This document shows, in pieces, positions 17,205 to 24,779 of a DNA stretch of 64,000 nt. The stretch is from contig NZ_KZ984556.1 of the NCBI RefSeq assembly GCF_003574445.1, forward strand, positions 62,001 to 126,000. The letters are read 5' to 3'. The notes under the pieces were generated by a model that was not told the DNA's origin, did not search any database, and saw nothing but the letters and a program-made list of their open reading frames with translations. Every line of letters begins with the position of its first letter. The stretch's first letter is position 1. This DNA is from Streptomyces sp. YIM 130001 (GTDB lineage Bacteria; Actinomycetota; Actinomycetes; Streptomycetales; Streptomycetaceae). A program made the position numbers and the translations under genes.

Positions 17205-18059
17205 ATGCCCCTGACAGCCACTTCCCACGTCGTCGACCTGGCGACGCGTTCCGGCGCGGCCGCCCTGGCGTTCAACGTGATCACCCTGGAGCACGCACAG
17301 GCGATCGCCGCCGCCTGCGCGGACACGGGACTGCCCGCCATCCTCGCGGTCAGCCACAACGCCGTGCGGTACCACGGCGGGGACCCGTCCGCGATCGTCG
17401 CCGCCTGTTCCGCGGTGGCCCGGAGCTGCCGGGCGCCGCTGTCGCTCCATCTCGACCACGTCGACGACCCCGAACTGGCCGCGGCCGCGGCCGATCTGGG
17501 CTGCACCTCGGTGATGTTCGACGCCTCCGTACTGCCGCACGAGCAGAACGTCGCCGTGACCGCCGAGGTGACCGAGCGCCTGCACGCCAGGGGCGTCTGG
17601 GTGGAGGCGGAGCTGGGCGAGATCGGCGGCAAGGACGGTGTGCACTCGGCCACCGCCCGGACCGATCCCGGCCAGGCGGCCGCGTTCGTGGCGGCCACCG
17701 GCGTGGACGCGCTGGCCGTGGCGGTCGGCAGCTCGCACGCCATGACCGAGCGCACCGCCCGACTCGATCAGGAACTGATCGTCCGGCTGCGGGACGCGGT
17801 GAACGTACCGCTGGTGTTGCACGGTTCGTCGGGCGTACCCGACGCCGAACTCGTGGAAGCCGTCCGCAACGGCATGCGGAAGATCAACTTCGGCACGCAT
17901 CTCAACGCCTCGTTCACCGCGGCCGTCCGGAAGTCCCTGGCGGCGACCGACGGTGTCGACCCCCGCCGCTACCTGGGCGCGGGCCGGACCGCCATGGCCG
18001 AGGCAGCCGCCGCGCAGCTGCGCCTGGTGGGCGCCGCCCGTCTCGCTCGGACCGCGTGA
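17205..18059 (+). CDS. Class II ketose-bisphosphate aldolase (GatY/KbaY/Fba type)
   Basis: This 284-residue zinc aldolase shows the class II signatures LSLHLDHVDD near 80 (metal His), VMFDASVLPHEQN near 101, AELGEIGGKDG near 137 and VLHGSSGVPD near 205, then NGMRKINFGTHLN. Such enzymes split fructose- or tagatose-1,6-bisphosphate, or similar ketose phosphates, to triose phosphates. With the AgaS-like isomerase and the kinase, tagatose-bisphosphate is a reasonable substrate guess. No PfkB-type tagatose-6-phosphate kinase is present in the window. Confidence 0.88.
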   Translation: MPLTATSHVVDLATRSGAAALAFNVITLEHAQAIAAACADTGLPAILAVSHNAVRYHGGDPSAIVAACSAVARSCRAPLSLHLDHVDDPELAAAAADLGCTSVMFDASVLPHEQNVAVTAEVTERLHARGVWVEAELGEIGGKDGVHSATARTDPGQAAAFVAATGVDALAVAVGSSHAMTERTARLDQELIVRLRDAVNVPLVLHGSSGVPDAELVEAVRNGMRKINFGTHLNASFTAAVRKSLAATDGVDPRRYLGAGRTAMAEAAAAQLRLVGAARLARTA

Positions 18060-18106
18060 GACGTCCGGCCCACACCGATCACCCTTCACCGTCGAGAGGA
18101 ACGACC

Positions 18107-18415
18107 ATGCCCACCGGCCCCGAACCGGTCGCCGATCCCCACCGCGTACTCGCCGACTGCACCGACCGCGCCCTCGAACGGGAGGGCATCCCCATGTTCC
18201 TGGCCTTCCAGAGCGCCGATGCCCGGCCCGCACACGAGGAACCCGTACGAGCCGAGGGCGCCCGGCTCGCCACGTTGGTCGGCCACTACCGGTCCGCACT
18301 CGCCCCGGAGCGCGCGGACGACGACGAGCCCGCGCTCATCGACGTCCTCCAGGTCATGGCCGTCGCGCACTTCACGCCCGGGACCACCGCCGCACCGAAC
18401 TCCGAGGAGCAGTGA
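18107..18415 (+). CDS. Small partner protein of deacetylase-like gene
   Basis: This 102-residue soluble, acidic protein belongs to no family I recognise. Its core (REGIPM near 25-30, RLATLVGHYRSAL near 52-64, ADDDEPALIDVL near 70-81) aligns with residues 25-105 of the fused protein at 21264-22343 (RKGVPM, RLARLFEACHAQL, ADDESALIASL). It is therefore the free-standing form of a domain elsewhere joined to the deacetylase-like domain, which strongly suggests the two proteins act together. The start ATG at 18107 follows GAGAGGA. Its stop overlaps the next ATG as TGATG. Confidence 0.7.
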   Translation: MPTGPEPVADPHRVLADCTDRALEREGIPMFLAFQSADARPAHEEPVRAEGARLATLVGHYRSALAPERADDDEPALIDVLQVMAVAHFTPGTTAAPNSEEQ

Positions 18416-19113
18416 TGTCCGAGCCCGACGGCCTCACCACCGCGAGCTTCACCGAGCACGAACGCGCCTTCCGCGAAGGCAGGTTCCTGCGGGTGGTGAA
18501 CTACCACAACACCCCGGAGGCGGACACCGACCGGATCAGGGCCGAACTCCGGGCGCTCGCCCGGGACTTCGACCCGGTGACGGTGGAGGACCTGGACACC
18601 TTCCGGACCACGGGCTCCTGGCACAAGCCACGGCCCGGCATCATCCCCGTCTTCTACGAGGGCTACCGCAACAGCGCGGAGGTGGCCGCACCACTGGCCG
18701 AGGAAGCGGGCCTGACCGCCTGGTTCTTCATCTGCACCGCGTTCCTCGACGTGCCGGTGGCCGAGCAGTTCGACTACGCCAACGCCCACAACATCGACCT
18801 CGTCCCCGAGGACCGCAAGGGCGAGCGGCTGGCCATGACCTGGGACCAGGTCGCGGACCTGAGTACCCGCCACGTCGTCACGCCGCACACCGCGAGCCAC
18901 GCGAGCGCGGCCTCCCTGGAGACCGACGAGGCCGTCCGCCGGGAGGTCTTCGAGCCGAAACGGCGGATGGACGAGGTCACCGGCCAGGACGCGGCCTGCA
19001 CGGCGTTCCTCTGGGGCACGCCCTTCGGCAAGAATCCGCGGGTGGACGCCGCCGTGCGAGAGGCCGGCTACCGCTACCAGTTCAGCAACACGATGGTGCA
19101 GCACCTGGGCTGA
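18415..19113 (+). CDS. Divergent NodB-fold polysaccharide-deacetylase-like protein
   Basis: This 232-residue protein has a polysaccharide-deacetylase layout but altered motifs. The usual TFDDG is replaced by VFYEG (residues 79-83), so the catalytic Asp is Tyr and the metal Asp is Glu. The metal-binding HxxxH survives as HTASH (158-162), and the C-terminal metal/His motif is not evident. There is no signal peptide, so it would be cytoplasmic. It is translationally coupled to the small protein and ends the transporter operon. It may deacetylate a small sugar, use different chemistry, or be a non-catalytic member. The fused paralogue at 21264-22343 keeps the same altered motif. Confidence 0.75.
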   Translation: MSEPDGLTTASFTEHERAFREGRFLRVVNYHNTPEADTDRIRAELRALARDFDPVTVEDLDTFRTTGSWHKPRPGIIPVFYEGYRNSAEVAAPLAEEAGLTAWFFICTAFLDVPVAEQFDYANAHNIDLVPEDRKGERLAMTWDQVADLSTRHVVTPHTASHASAASLETDEAVRREVFEPKRRMDEVTGQDAACTAFLWGTPFGKNPRVDAAVREAGYRYQFSNTMVQHLG

Positions 19114-19161
19114 CGGCACCTCGTGCGCCCTCGACGCGCCCTTTCCACAGCGGGCTCGGCA

Positions 19162-19908
19162 TCAGGAGGTCCGCTTCGCCGCCCGCTCCCCGGAGTCGGA
19201 GCGACCCTGCTCGGCATCGAGCAGGGTCGCCGCGTCCTGCAGCAGCGCGTCCAGGACGACCGGATAGGCGGTGCGGTTCATCCGGCCGGCCAGAAGCTGG
19301 GCGGTGGCGGCGATTCGCGGGTGGGTGTCGGCGGGAAGCCGGGCGTACGTGGAGCTCCACATCTCCTCGTCCGCCTGCCGTGCCTCGTCGGTCAGGGCCA
19401 GCGAACCGGCGTCGAGCGCGGCGAAGGCGAGGCTCAGGTCGATGAACGCGTGGTAGACGCGGACGGCGGCACCGTCCGCAAAGCCCGCGCCGTGCAGGAG
19501 GGCGAGGATCGTCTCGTCCACCGCGATCTCACGGGGCCGGCCCGTGACCCGGCTGGCGGTCAGCACGGCGGCCTGGGGGTGGGCCAGGTACGAGGAGTGG
19601 ATGGCGAGGCCGAGGGCGCGCAGGTCGGCCCGCCATTCTCCGGTGGCCGCCCAGTCGTCCAGGGCCCGGCCCATCAGCTCCTCGCCGATGGCCCGGGTCA
19701 GGTCGTCCATGCCGGCGAAGTACCGGTAGAGGGTGCTGGGGTCCGCGCCGAGTGCGGTGCCGAGACGGCGCGCGGTGAGGCCCGGGCCGCCGTGTTCGCG
19801 GAGCACCCGCAGGGCGGTGTGCACGATCAGCGACTCGGACAGCACCGTGCCCTCCTTGGTGGGCCGTCGCCTGCGGCGTGCCGCCTCCGGCACCACGTGC
19901 TTGGGCAT
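19162..19908 (-). CDS. TetR-family regulator
   Basis: This protein of about 248 residues has an N-terminal HTH (ALRVLREHGGPGLTARRLGTALGADPSTLYRYFAG, about 30-65) and a TetR C-terminal all-helical effector domain. The ATG at 19908 is preferred because GGGGAG lies about six bases upstream; a GTG at 19911 adds one residue. It is divergent from the saccharopine dehydrogenase-like gene, and palindromes in the 116-bp gap suggest it represses both. Confidence 0.9.
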   Translation of the reverse strand: MPKHVVPEAARRRRRPTKEGTVLSESLIVHTALRVLREHGGPGLTARRLGTALGADPSTLYRYFAGMDDLTRAIGEELMGRALDDWAATGEWRADLRALGLAIHSSYLAHPQAAVLTASRVTGRPREIAVDETILALLHGAGFADGAAVRVYHAFIDLSLAFAALDAGSLALTDEARQADEEMWSSTYARLPADTHPRIAATAQLLAGRMNRTAYPVVLDALLQDAATLLDAEQGRSDSGERAAKRTS

Positions 19909-19941
19909 CACGCACTCCCCTCTCCGGCCTTACGCCAACGC

Positions 19942-19973
19942 CATTGACGTTAATGCAAGCCCTCCCGTTGCAT
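19942..19973. promoter_or_regulatory. Putative TetR operator, overlapping palindromes
   Basis: CATTGACGTTAATG (19942-19955) is a near-perfect 14-bp palindrome, with 12 of 14 positions symmetric. It overlaps ATGCAA (19953-19958), whose exact inverted partner TTGCAT lies at 19968-19973. Both lie between the divergent TetR gene and the enzyme gene at 20025, the usual place for a TetR operator. Binding is inferred. Confidence 0.55.
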
Positions 19974-20024
19974 CGGGTCAACCCCCGCGGATGCTCATCC
20001 ACGGGCGACGAAAGGTGAGTTGAC

Positions 20025-21248
20025 ATGCGAGTACTGCTGGTGGGCGCGGGTGGCGTCGGCACCGCCGTCACCAAGATCGCGGCCCGACGGGACTTCCTGA
20101 CCCACATGGTCGTGGCCGACTACGACCTCTCCCGCGCCGAAGCCGCCGTCGCCGCGCTGAAGGAGCACGGGGACCGTTTCAGCGCGCTCCGCCTGGACGC
20201 CTCAGACGAGGACGCGGTGCGCCGCGCACTGCTCGAGGAGAACTGCGACGTCCTGCTGAACGCCACCGACCCGCGTTTCGTGATGCCGCTGTTCGACGCC
20301 GCCCTCGCGGCGGACACGGACTATGTCGACATGGCGATGTCGCTGTCCTCGCCGCACGCCGCGCGGCCGTACGAGCAGTGCGGGGTGAAGCTCGGCGACG
20401 CACAGTTCGAGCAGGCGGCCCGGTGGGAGCGGTCGGGCCGGCTCGCGCTGGTCGGCATGGGCGTGGAACCGGGCCTCTCCGACGTGTTCGCGCGGTACGC
20501 GGCCGACGAACTCTTCGACGGGATCGAGGAGATCGGGATCCGCGACGGCGCAGACCTGGCCGTCGAGGGCTACGCCTTCGCACCGTCCTTCAACATCTGG
20601 ACGACGATCGAGGAGTGCCTCAACCCGCCCGTGGTCTACGAGAAGGACCGCGGCTGGTTCACGACCCCGCCGTTCAGCGAGCCGGAGGTCTTCGAGTTCC
20701 CCGACGGCATCGGGCCGGTGGAGTGCGTGAACGTCGAGCACGAGGAGGTGCTCCTGATCCCGCGGCGGATCGACGCCCGCCGGGTGACCTTCAAGTACGG
20801 CCTCGGGGACGACTTCATCGCCAAGCTGAAGACACTGCACGAGCTGGGCCTCGACTCGACGGCCGAGGTCACCGTGCCCGGCCCCGACGGCCCGGTCGAG
20901 GTGTCGCCGCGGGACGTGGTCGCCGCCTGCCTGCCCGACCCGGCCACCCTCGGCGACCGTATGACCGGCAAGACCTGTGCGGGGACGTGGGTGAAGGGCA
21001 CCAAGGACGGCGCGGCACGCGAGGTGTACCTGTACCACGTGGTCGACAACCAGTGGTCGATGCGCGAGTACGGATCGCAGGCCGTGGTCTGGCAGACCGC
21101 CGTCAATCCGGTGGTCGCCCTGGAGTTGCTGGCCGGCGGCCTCTGGTCCGGCAGCGGGGTCCTCGGCCCCGAGGCCCTGCCGCCCCGCCCCTTCCTCGAC
21201 CTGCTCACCGAGTACGGCTCGCCGTGGGGCCTGCGCGAGGAAGGCTGA
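20025..21248 (+). CDS. Saccharopine dehydrogenase-like oxidoreductase
   Basis: This 407-residue protein starts with a Rossmann NAD(P)-binding fold (MRVLLVGAGGVGTAVTKIA) and the Sacchrp_dh_NADP arrangement (VLLNATDPRFVMPLFDAAL near 87-105, ALVGMGVEPGLSDVFARYAA near 140). Family members act on lysine/saccharopine or on other 2-amino/keto adducts, and many are uncharacterised. The ATG at 20025 has AAAGGTGAG upstream. It is divergent from the TetR gene, and its link to sugar catabolism is by position only. Confidence 0.85.
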   Translation: MRVLLVGAGGVGTAVTKIAARRDFLTHMVVADYDLSRAEAAVAALKEHGDRFSALRLDASDEDAVRRALLEENCDVLLNATDPRFVMPLFDAALAADTDYVDMAMSLSSPHAARPYEQCGVKLGDAQFEQAARWERSGRLALVGMGVEPGLSDVFARYAADELFDGIEEIGIRDGADLAVEGYAFAPSFNIWTTIEECLNPPVVYEKDRGWFTTPPFSEPEVFEFPDGIGPVECVNVEHEEVLLIPRRIDARRVTFKYGLGDDFIAKLKTLHELGLDSTAEVTVPGPDGPVEVSPRDVVAACLPDPATLGDRMTGKTCAGTWVKGTKDGAAREVYLYHVVDNQWSMREYGSQAVVWQTAVNPVVALELLAGGLWSGSGVLGPEALPPRPFLDLLTEYGSPWGLREEG

Positions 21249-21263
21249 CGGCTGCGTGCCGGG

Positions 21264-22343
21264 TCAGGCGGCCGCGTCCGGGAGGCGCTGGATCATCGTG
21301 TTGCTGAAGACATAGCGGTACCCGGCATCCACGAGGGCACGGTCGGGGTCGGTGCGACCGGTCCAGTGGGTGCCGGCGAGCCAGGCGGTGCAGGCGGCGT
21401 CACCGCCGGTCGCCTCGTCCATCCGCTGCTTGGGCTCGATCACCTCGCGGCGCAGGTCCGCCGCTGTCACCACCCGCTCGGCCAGCTCGTGGGAGGCCGT
21501 GTGCGGTGTCACGACATGCCCCCTGCGGTGCAGGTCCGCCACCTCTTGCCAGGTCATGGCGATGCGTTCGGCACGCGGGTTCTCGTCGACCAGCTTGATC
21601 CGGTGGGCCGAGGCGTAGTCGTACTGCTCGGTGACCGGTGCGTCGAGGAAGGCGGTGCAGATGAAGAACCAGCCCACCACCCCCGCCTCCTCGCAGGCCG
21701 CCGCGGCCACCTCGTAGTTGTCGCGGTAGCCCTCGTAGAACACCGGGAGCACCGGGGGCTTCTCCTGGTGCCACACACCGGTCCGGGCGAACCGGTCCAG
21801 GTCGTCGACGGTGACGGTGGCGAAGTCCCGTGCGAGGCCGCGCAGTTCGTCGACCAGTTCGCCCCGCATGCTCGGCGGGGTGTTGTGGTAGTTCATGACC
21901 CGCAAAAAGCGGCCCGCGCGCAGGTCGGAGAGGGTGGAGCGATAGTTGATCTCCGCCGGGCCGGGCTGCGGGCACGCTGCCGCGGGTGAGCGGTCGGTCG
22001 TTCCGCCGGCCTCCTCCTCGAAAGGCTCCCCGGTGGCGTCCCCCGTGAGGCTCAGGTACCCGGCGGCCGCCAAGGACGCGATCAGCGCGGACTCGTCGTC
22101 CGCACCGTCGGGGTGCAGCTGGGCGTGGCAGGCCTCGAAGAGCCGGGCGAGGCGCAGATCGCCGGCCGACGGGTCGGCCGGCGGGGTGGCGGCACCGGCC
22201 GTCCGCAGGGACACCACCATCGGGACCCCCTTGCGCTGCGCGACGCGTACGCGACTGGCCTCCAGTGCGGCCTGCGCAGGGACGTGCCCCGGGCTGGGCT
22301 CGAAGCGGGGCTCGGGGCTGGACTCGGGGCTGGACTCGGACAT
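21264..22343 (-). CDS. Fused small-domain/NodB-like deacetylase protein
   Basis: This 359-residue protein combines an N-terminal domain (about 25-105) homologous to the small protein at 18107-18415 with a C-terminal domain (about 135-355) homologous to 18415-19113. The deacetylase domain keeps NYHNTP (151-156), the unusual VFYEG (201-205) in place of TFDDG, and HTASH (281-285). A low-complexity Ser/Pro/Glu N-terminus (from a short DNA repeat) and an acidic linker near 105-130 frame the first domain. The gene has its own promoter with the 33-bp palindrome 63 bp upstream of the start. Confidence 0.78.
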   Translation of the reverse strand: MSESSPESSPEPRFEPSPGHVPAQAALEASRVRVAQRKGVPMVVSLRTAGAATPPADPSAGDLRLARLFEACHAQLHPDGADDESALIASLAAAGYLSLTGDATGEPFEEEAGGTTDRSPAAACPQPGPAEINYRSTLSDLRAGRFLRVMNYHNTPPSMRGELVDELRGLARDFATVTVDDLDRFARTGVWHQEKPPVLPVFYEGYRDNYEVAAAACEEAGVVGWFFICTAFLDAPVTEQYDYASAHRIKLVDENPRAERIAMTWQEVADLHRRGHVVTPHTASHELAERVVTAADLRREVIEPKQRMDEATGGDAACTAWLAGTHWTGRTDPDRALVDAGYRYVFSNTMIQRLPDAAA

Positions 22344-22405
22344 GAACGTTCTCCCGCGAGATGGCTTGCGTCGACCGTCCCAGCCTGGAATGCGGCACCG
22401 GGATA

Positions 22406-22438
22406 AGCAATAACGAGCAGAATTTGCTCGCTATTGCT
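22406..22438. promoter_or_regulatory. 33-bp palindromic operator (copy 2)
   Basis: Arms AGCAATAACGAGCA (22406-22419) and TGCTCGCTATTGCT (22425-22438) pair at 13 of 14 positions with a 5-nt spacer. The quartet layout is AGCA-N6-AGCA-N5-TGCT-N6-TGCT, identical in spacing to 12030-12062. It lies upstream of the leftward fused deacetylase-like gene and just downstream of the nifS stop. This is the better-preserved copy. Confidence 0.75.
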
Positions 22439-22453
22439 CACCGTCTCGGCCGC

Positions 22454-23641
22454 TCAGCTCAGCCCCGCCGCCCGTGCCCGGTCCACCGCGGGGCCGATGG
22501 TCCTGGCGACGGCCTTCACGTCCTCGCGGGTGGTGGTGTGGCCGAGGGAGAAGCGCAGGGTGCCGCGGGCGAGGTCGGGGTCGGTGCCGGTGGCGAGGAG
22601 GACGTGGCTCGGCTGGGCGACGCCGGCCGTGCAGGCGGAGCCGGTGGAGCAGGCGATGCCCTGGGCGTCGAGGAGGAGCAGCAGCGAGTCGCCCTCGCAG
22701 CCGGGAAAGGTGAAGTGCGCGTTCGCCGGCAGCCGGCCGGGGATGCCGTCCGGGCCCGCCGGTGCGGGATCGCCGCCGAGGATCGCGTCCGGCACCGCGT
22801 CCAGGACGGCGGCGACCAGTTCGTCGCGCAGCGTGCCGATCTCGCGGGCGAAGCGCTCCTGCTGCTCCGCGGCGATCCGGGCGGCGACGGCGAACGAGGC
22901 GGCGGCCGGCACATCCAGCGTCCCCGAGCGCACCTGACGCTCCTGCCCGCCGCCGTGCAGTACGGGCACGGGCGTGTACTCGCGGCCGAGAAGCAGCGCG
23001 CCGATGCCGTACGGCCCGCCGATCTTGTGTCCGCTGACCGCCATCGCCGCGAGGCCACAGGCGCCGAAGTCCACCGGCAGCTGACCGAAGGCCTGCACCG
23101 CGTCGGAGTGCAGCGGGATCGCGAACTCCGCTGCCACGTCCGCGAGTTCGCGTACCGGCTGGACCGTGCCGATCTCGTTGTTGGCCCACATGACGGTGGC
23201 CAGCGCGACGTCGGCGGGATTGCGGGCGATCGCCTCGCGCAGCACCTCCGGGTGCACCCGGCCATGGCCGTCGACCGGGAGGTACTCGACGGTGGCGCCC
23301 TCGTGCTCGCCGAGCCAGTGCACGGCGTCGAGCACGGCGTGGTGCTCGACCGGGCTGGAGAGCACCCGCGTCCTGGCGGGGTCCGCGTCCCGGCGGGCCC
23401 AGAAGAGACCCTTCACCGCCAGGTTGTCCGCCTCGGTGCCGCCCGCGGTGAGCACCACCTCGCTCGGCCGGGCACCGAGGGCCTCGGCGAGCGTCTCGCG
23501 GGCCTCCTCGACGGTACGCCGGGCCTGCCGTCCCGCCGCGTGCAGCGAGGAGGCGTTGCCGACGACGGTGAGGTGCGCGGTCATCGCTTCGACTGCTTCG
23601 GGAAGCATCGGAGTGGTCGCGGCGTGGTCGAGATAGGCCAT
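22454..23641 (-). CDS. Cysteine desulfurase, NifS/IscS type
   Basis: This 395-residue PLP enzyme removes sulfur from cysteine for Fe-S clusters or tRNA thiolation. The signatures are YLDHAATTP at the start, NASSLHAAGR, TAGGTEADNLAVKG, HSDAVQAFGQ, the PLP lysine in SGHKIGGPYG, and the mobile persulfide loop ACSTGSACTAGV with its active-site Cys. The start at 23641 opens MAYLDHAAT as in the family. In related genomes it usually adjoins mnmA. Here both are leftward but separated by the catabolic island. Confidence 0.95.
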   Translation of the reverse strand: MAYLDHAATTPMLPEAVEAMTAHLTVVGNASSLHAAGRQARRTVEEARETLAEALGARPSEVVLTAGGTEADNLAVKGLFWARRDADPARTRVLSSPVEHHAVLDAVHWLGEHEGATVEYLPVDGHGRVHPEVLREAIARNPADVALATVMWANNEIGTVQPVRELADVAAEFAIPLHSDAVQAFGQLPVDFGACGLAAMAVSGHKIGGPYGIGALLLGREYTPVPVLHGGGQERQVRSGTLDVPAAASFAVAARIAAEQQERFAREIGTLRDELVAAVLDAVPDAILGGDPAPAGPDGIPGRLPANAHFTFPGCEGDSLLLLLDAQGIACSTGSACTAGVAQPSHVLLATGTDPDLARGTLRFSLGHTTTREDVKAVARTIGPAVDRARAAGLS

Positions 23642-23782
23642 GATGCGCTCGATTCTACGAGCCCGGGGTGAGGCGCATGCCCGGCGCATCCCTGCAAGGC
23701 ACTCGGCGGCCGCGCGCCTGGGCCGGCGCGCGGGCGTACGCCCGGCCTCGCGGCCCTCCCGGGCCCGTGCATCGGGCGGGGT

Positions 23783-24751
23783 CTAGGGGGTGTCCTGCGA
23801 CCCCGCGTACATCCGGACCACCGCGGCCGCGAGGGCCGCCAGTTCGGCGCGCACCGAGGCCGGCGAGAGGACCTCCAGGCGGTCCGCGAAGGAGAGCAGG
23901 GTGCGGGTCTCGCGCAGGTCGCCGAAGGCCAGCTCGACCCGTGCCCACTCCCCCTCCACCACCGGCGGTCCGGTCATGAAGACGCCGTTGATCCGTACGA
24001 ACAGATCGAGCCGGGCCGCCTCCACCCGTGCGGTCACGACCAGGCCGCCCTGCCGTTCCTCGACCCGGCGGCGCAGTGTTTCCCAGGCGTCGGCGAGGGT
24101 CACGCCGGGGCGCCGCCGCACCGCCGCGTCGGTGACGGTGGCCCGGGCCACTCGATCCGCGCGGAAGAGCTGCGGCTTCCCGGAGCGGTCCGCGACGAGG
24201 TACCAGACACCGGCCTTCTGTACGAGCCCGTAGGGGTCGACGGTGTAGGTGCGCGGGTGGCGGCTTCCACTGTGCCGGTAGCGCAGGCGCAGCCGGCGGT
24301 CGGTGAAGACGGCGTCCTGCAGGACGTCGAGGTCGGTGGTCTGCTGCGGGCCGCCGCGCCAGCGTGCGGTGTCGACGAGGACCCGCCGGGAGGTCAACTC
24401 GGCGGCGGGGCGGTGGGGTTCGGGCAGTGCGGCCATGACCTTGCGGAGTGCCGAGCCGAACGCGCCCTCGAGCCCGAGCGCGGCGTGCGCGCCCGAGGCG
24501 GCCAGGATGAACAGCGCGCGGGACTCGTCGGAGGTGAGCCCGGTGACGTCGGTGCGGTAGCCGGGCAGCAGGCTGATCCCGCCGTGCCGCCCGCGTTCGG
24601 TGTACACGGGCACCCCGGCGGCGGAGAGCCCTTCGACGTCGCGGTAGATCGTACGTACCGACACCTCGAAACGCTCCGCGAGTTCGTGCGCGGGCACCCG
24701 GCCACGGGTCTGGAGCAGCAGAAGGATGGAGAGCAGCCGGTCTGACTTCAC
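23783..24751 (-). CDS. HTH-WYL domain transcriptional regulator
   Basis: This 322-residue protein has an HTH_11 domain (residues 1-60, with LAERFEVSVRTIYRDVEGL), a WYL effector domain with VWYLVADRSGKPQLFRADRV near 190, and a C-terminal WCX extension. WYL regulators sense ligands such as nucleotides or DNA-damage cues in some bacteria, but the ligand here is unknown. It lies 28 bp downstream of the thioesterase gene on the same strand and is probably cotranscribed. Confidence 0.9.
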   Translation of the reverse strand: MKSDRLLSILLLLQTRGRVPAHELAERFEVSVRTIYRDVEGLSAAGVPVYTERGRHGGISLLPGYRTDVTGLTSDESRALFILAASGAHAALGLEGAFGSALRKVMAALPEPHRPAAELTSRRVLVDTARWRGGPQQTTDLDVLQDAVFTDRRLRLRYRHSGSRHPRTYTVDPYGLVQKAGVWYLVADRSGKPQLFRADRVARATVTDAAVRRRPGVTLADAWETLRRRVEERQGGLVVTARVEAARLDLFVRINGVFMTGPPVVEGEWARVELAFGDLRETRTLLSFADRLEVLSPASVRAELAALAAAVVRMYAGSQDTP

Positions 24752-24779
24752 CGCACCAGTGTCCCGTGCCGCTCCCGGT

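Noticed and set aside
15246..18299. 1017-codon open frame on the minus strand across the dehydrogenase, DeoR and aldolase genes
   Set aside because: It is antisense to genes with clear family motifs, with Arg/Gly/Ala-biased composition and no domain signature.
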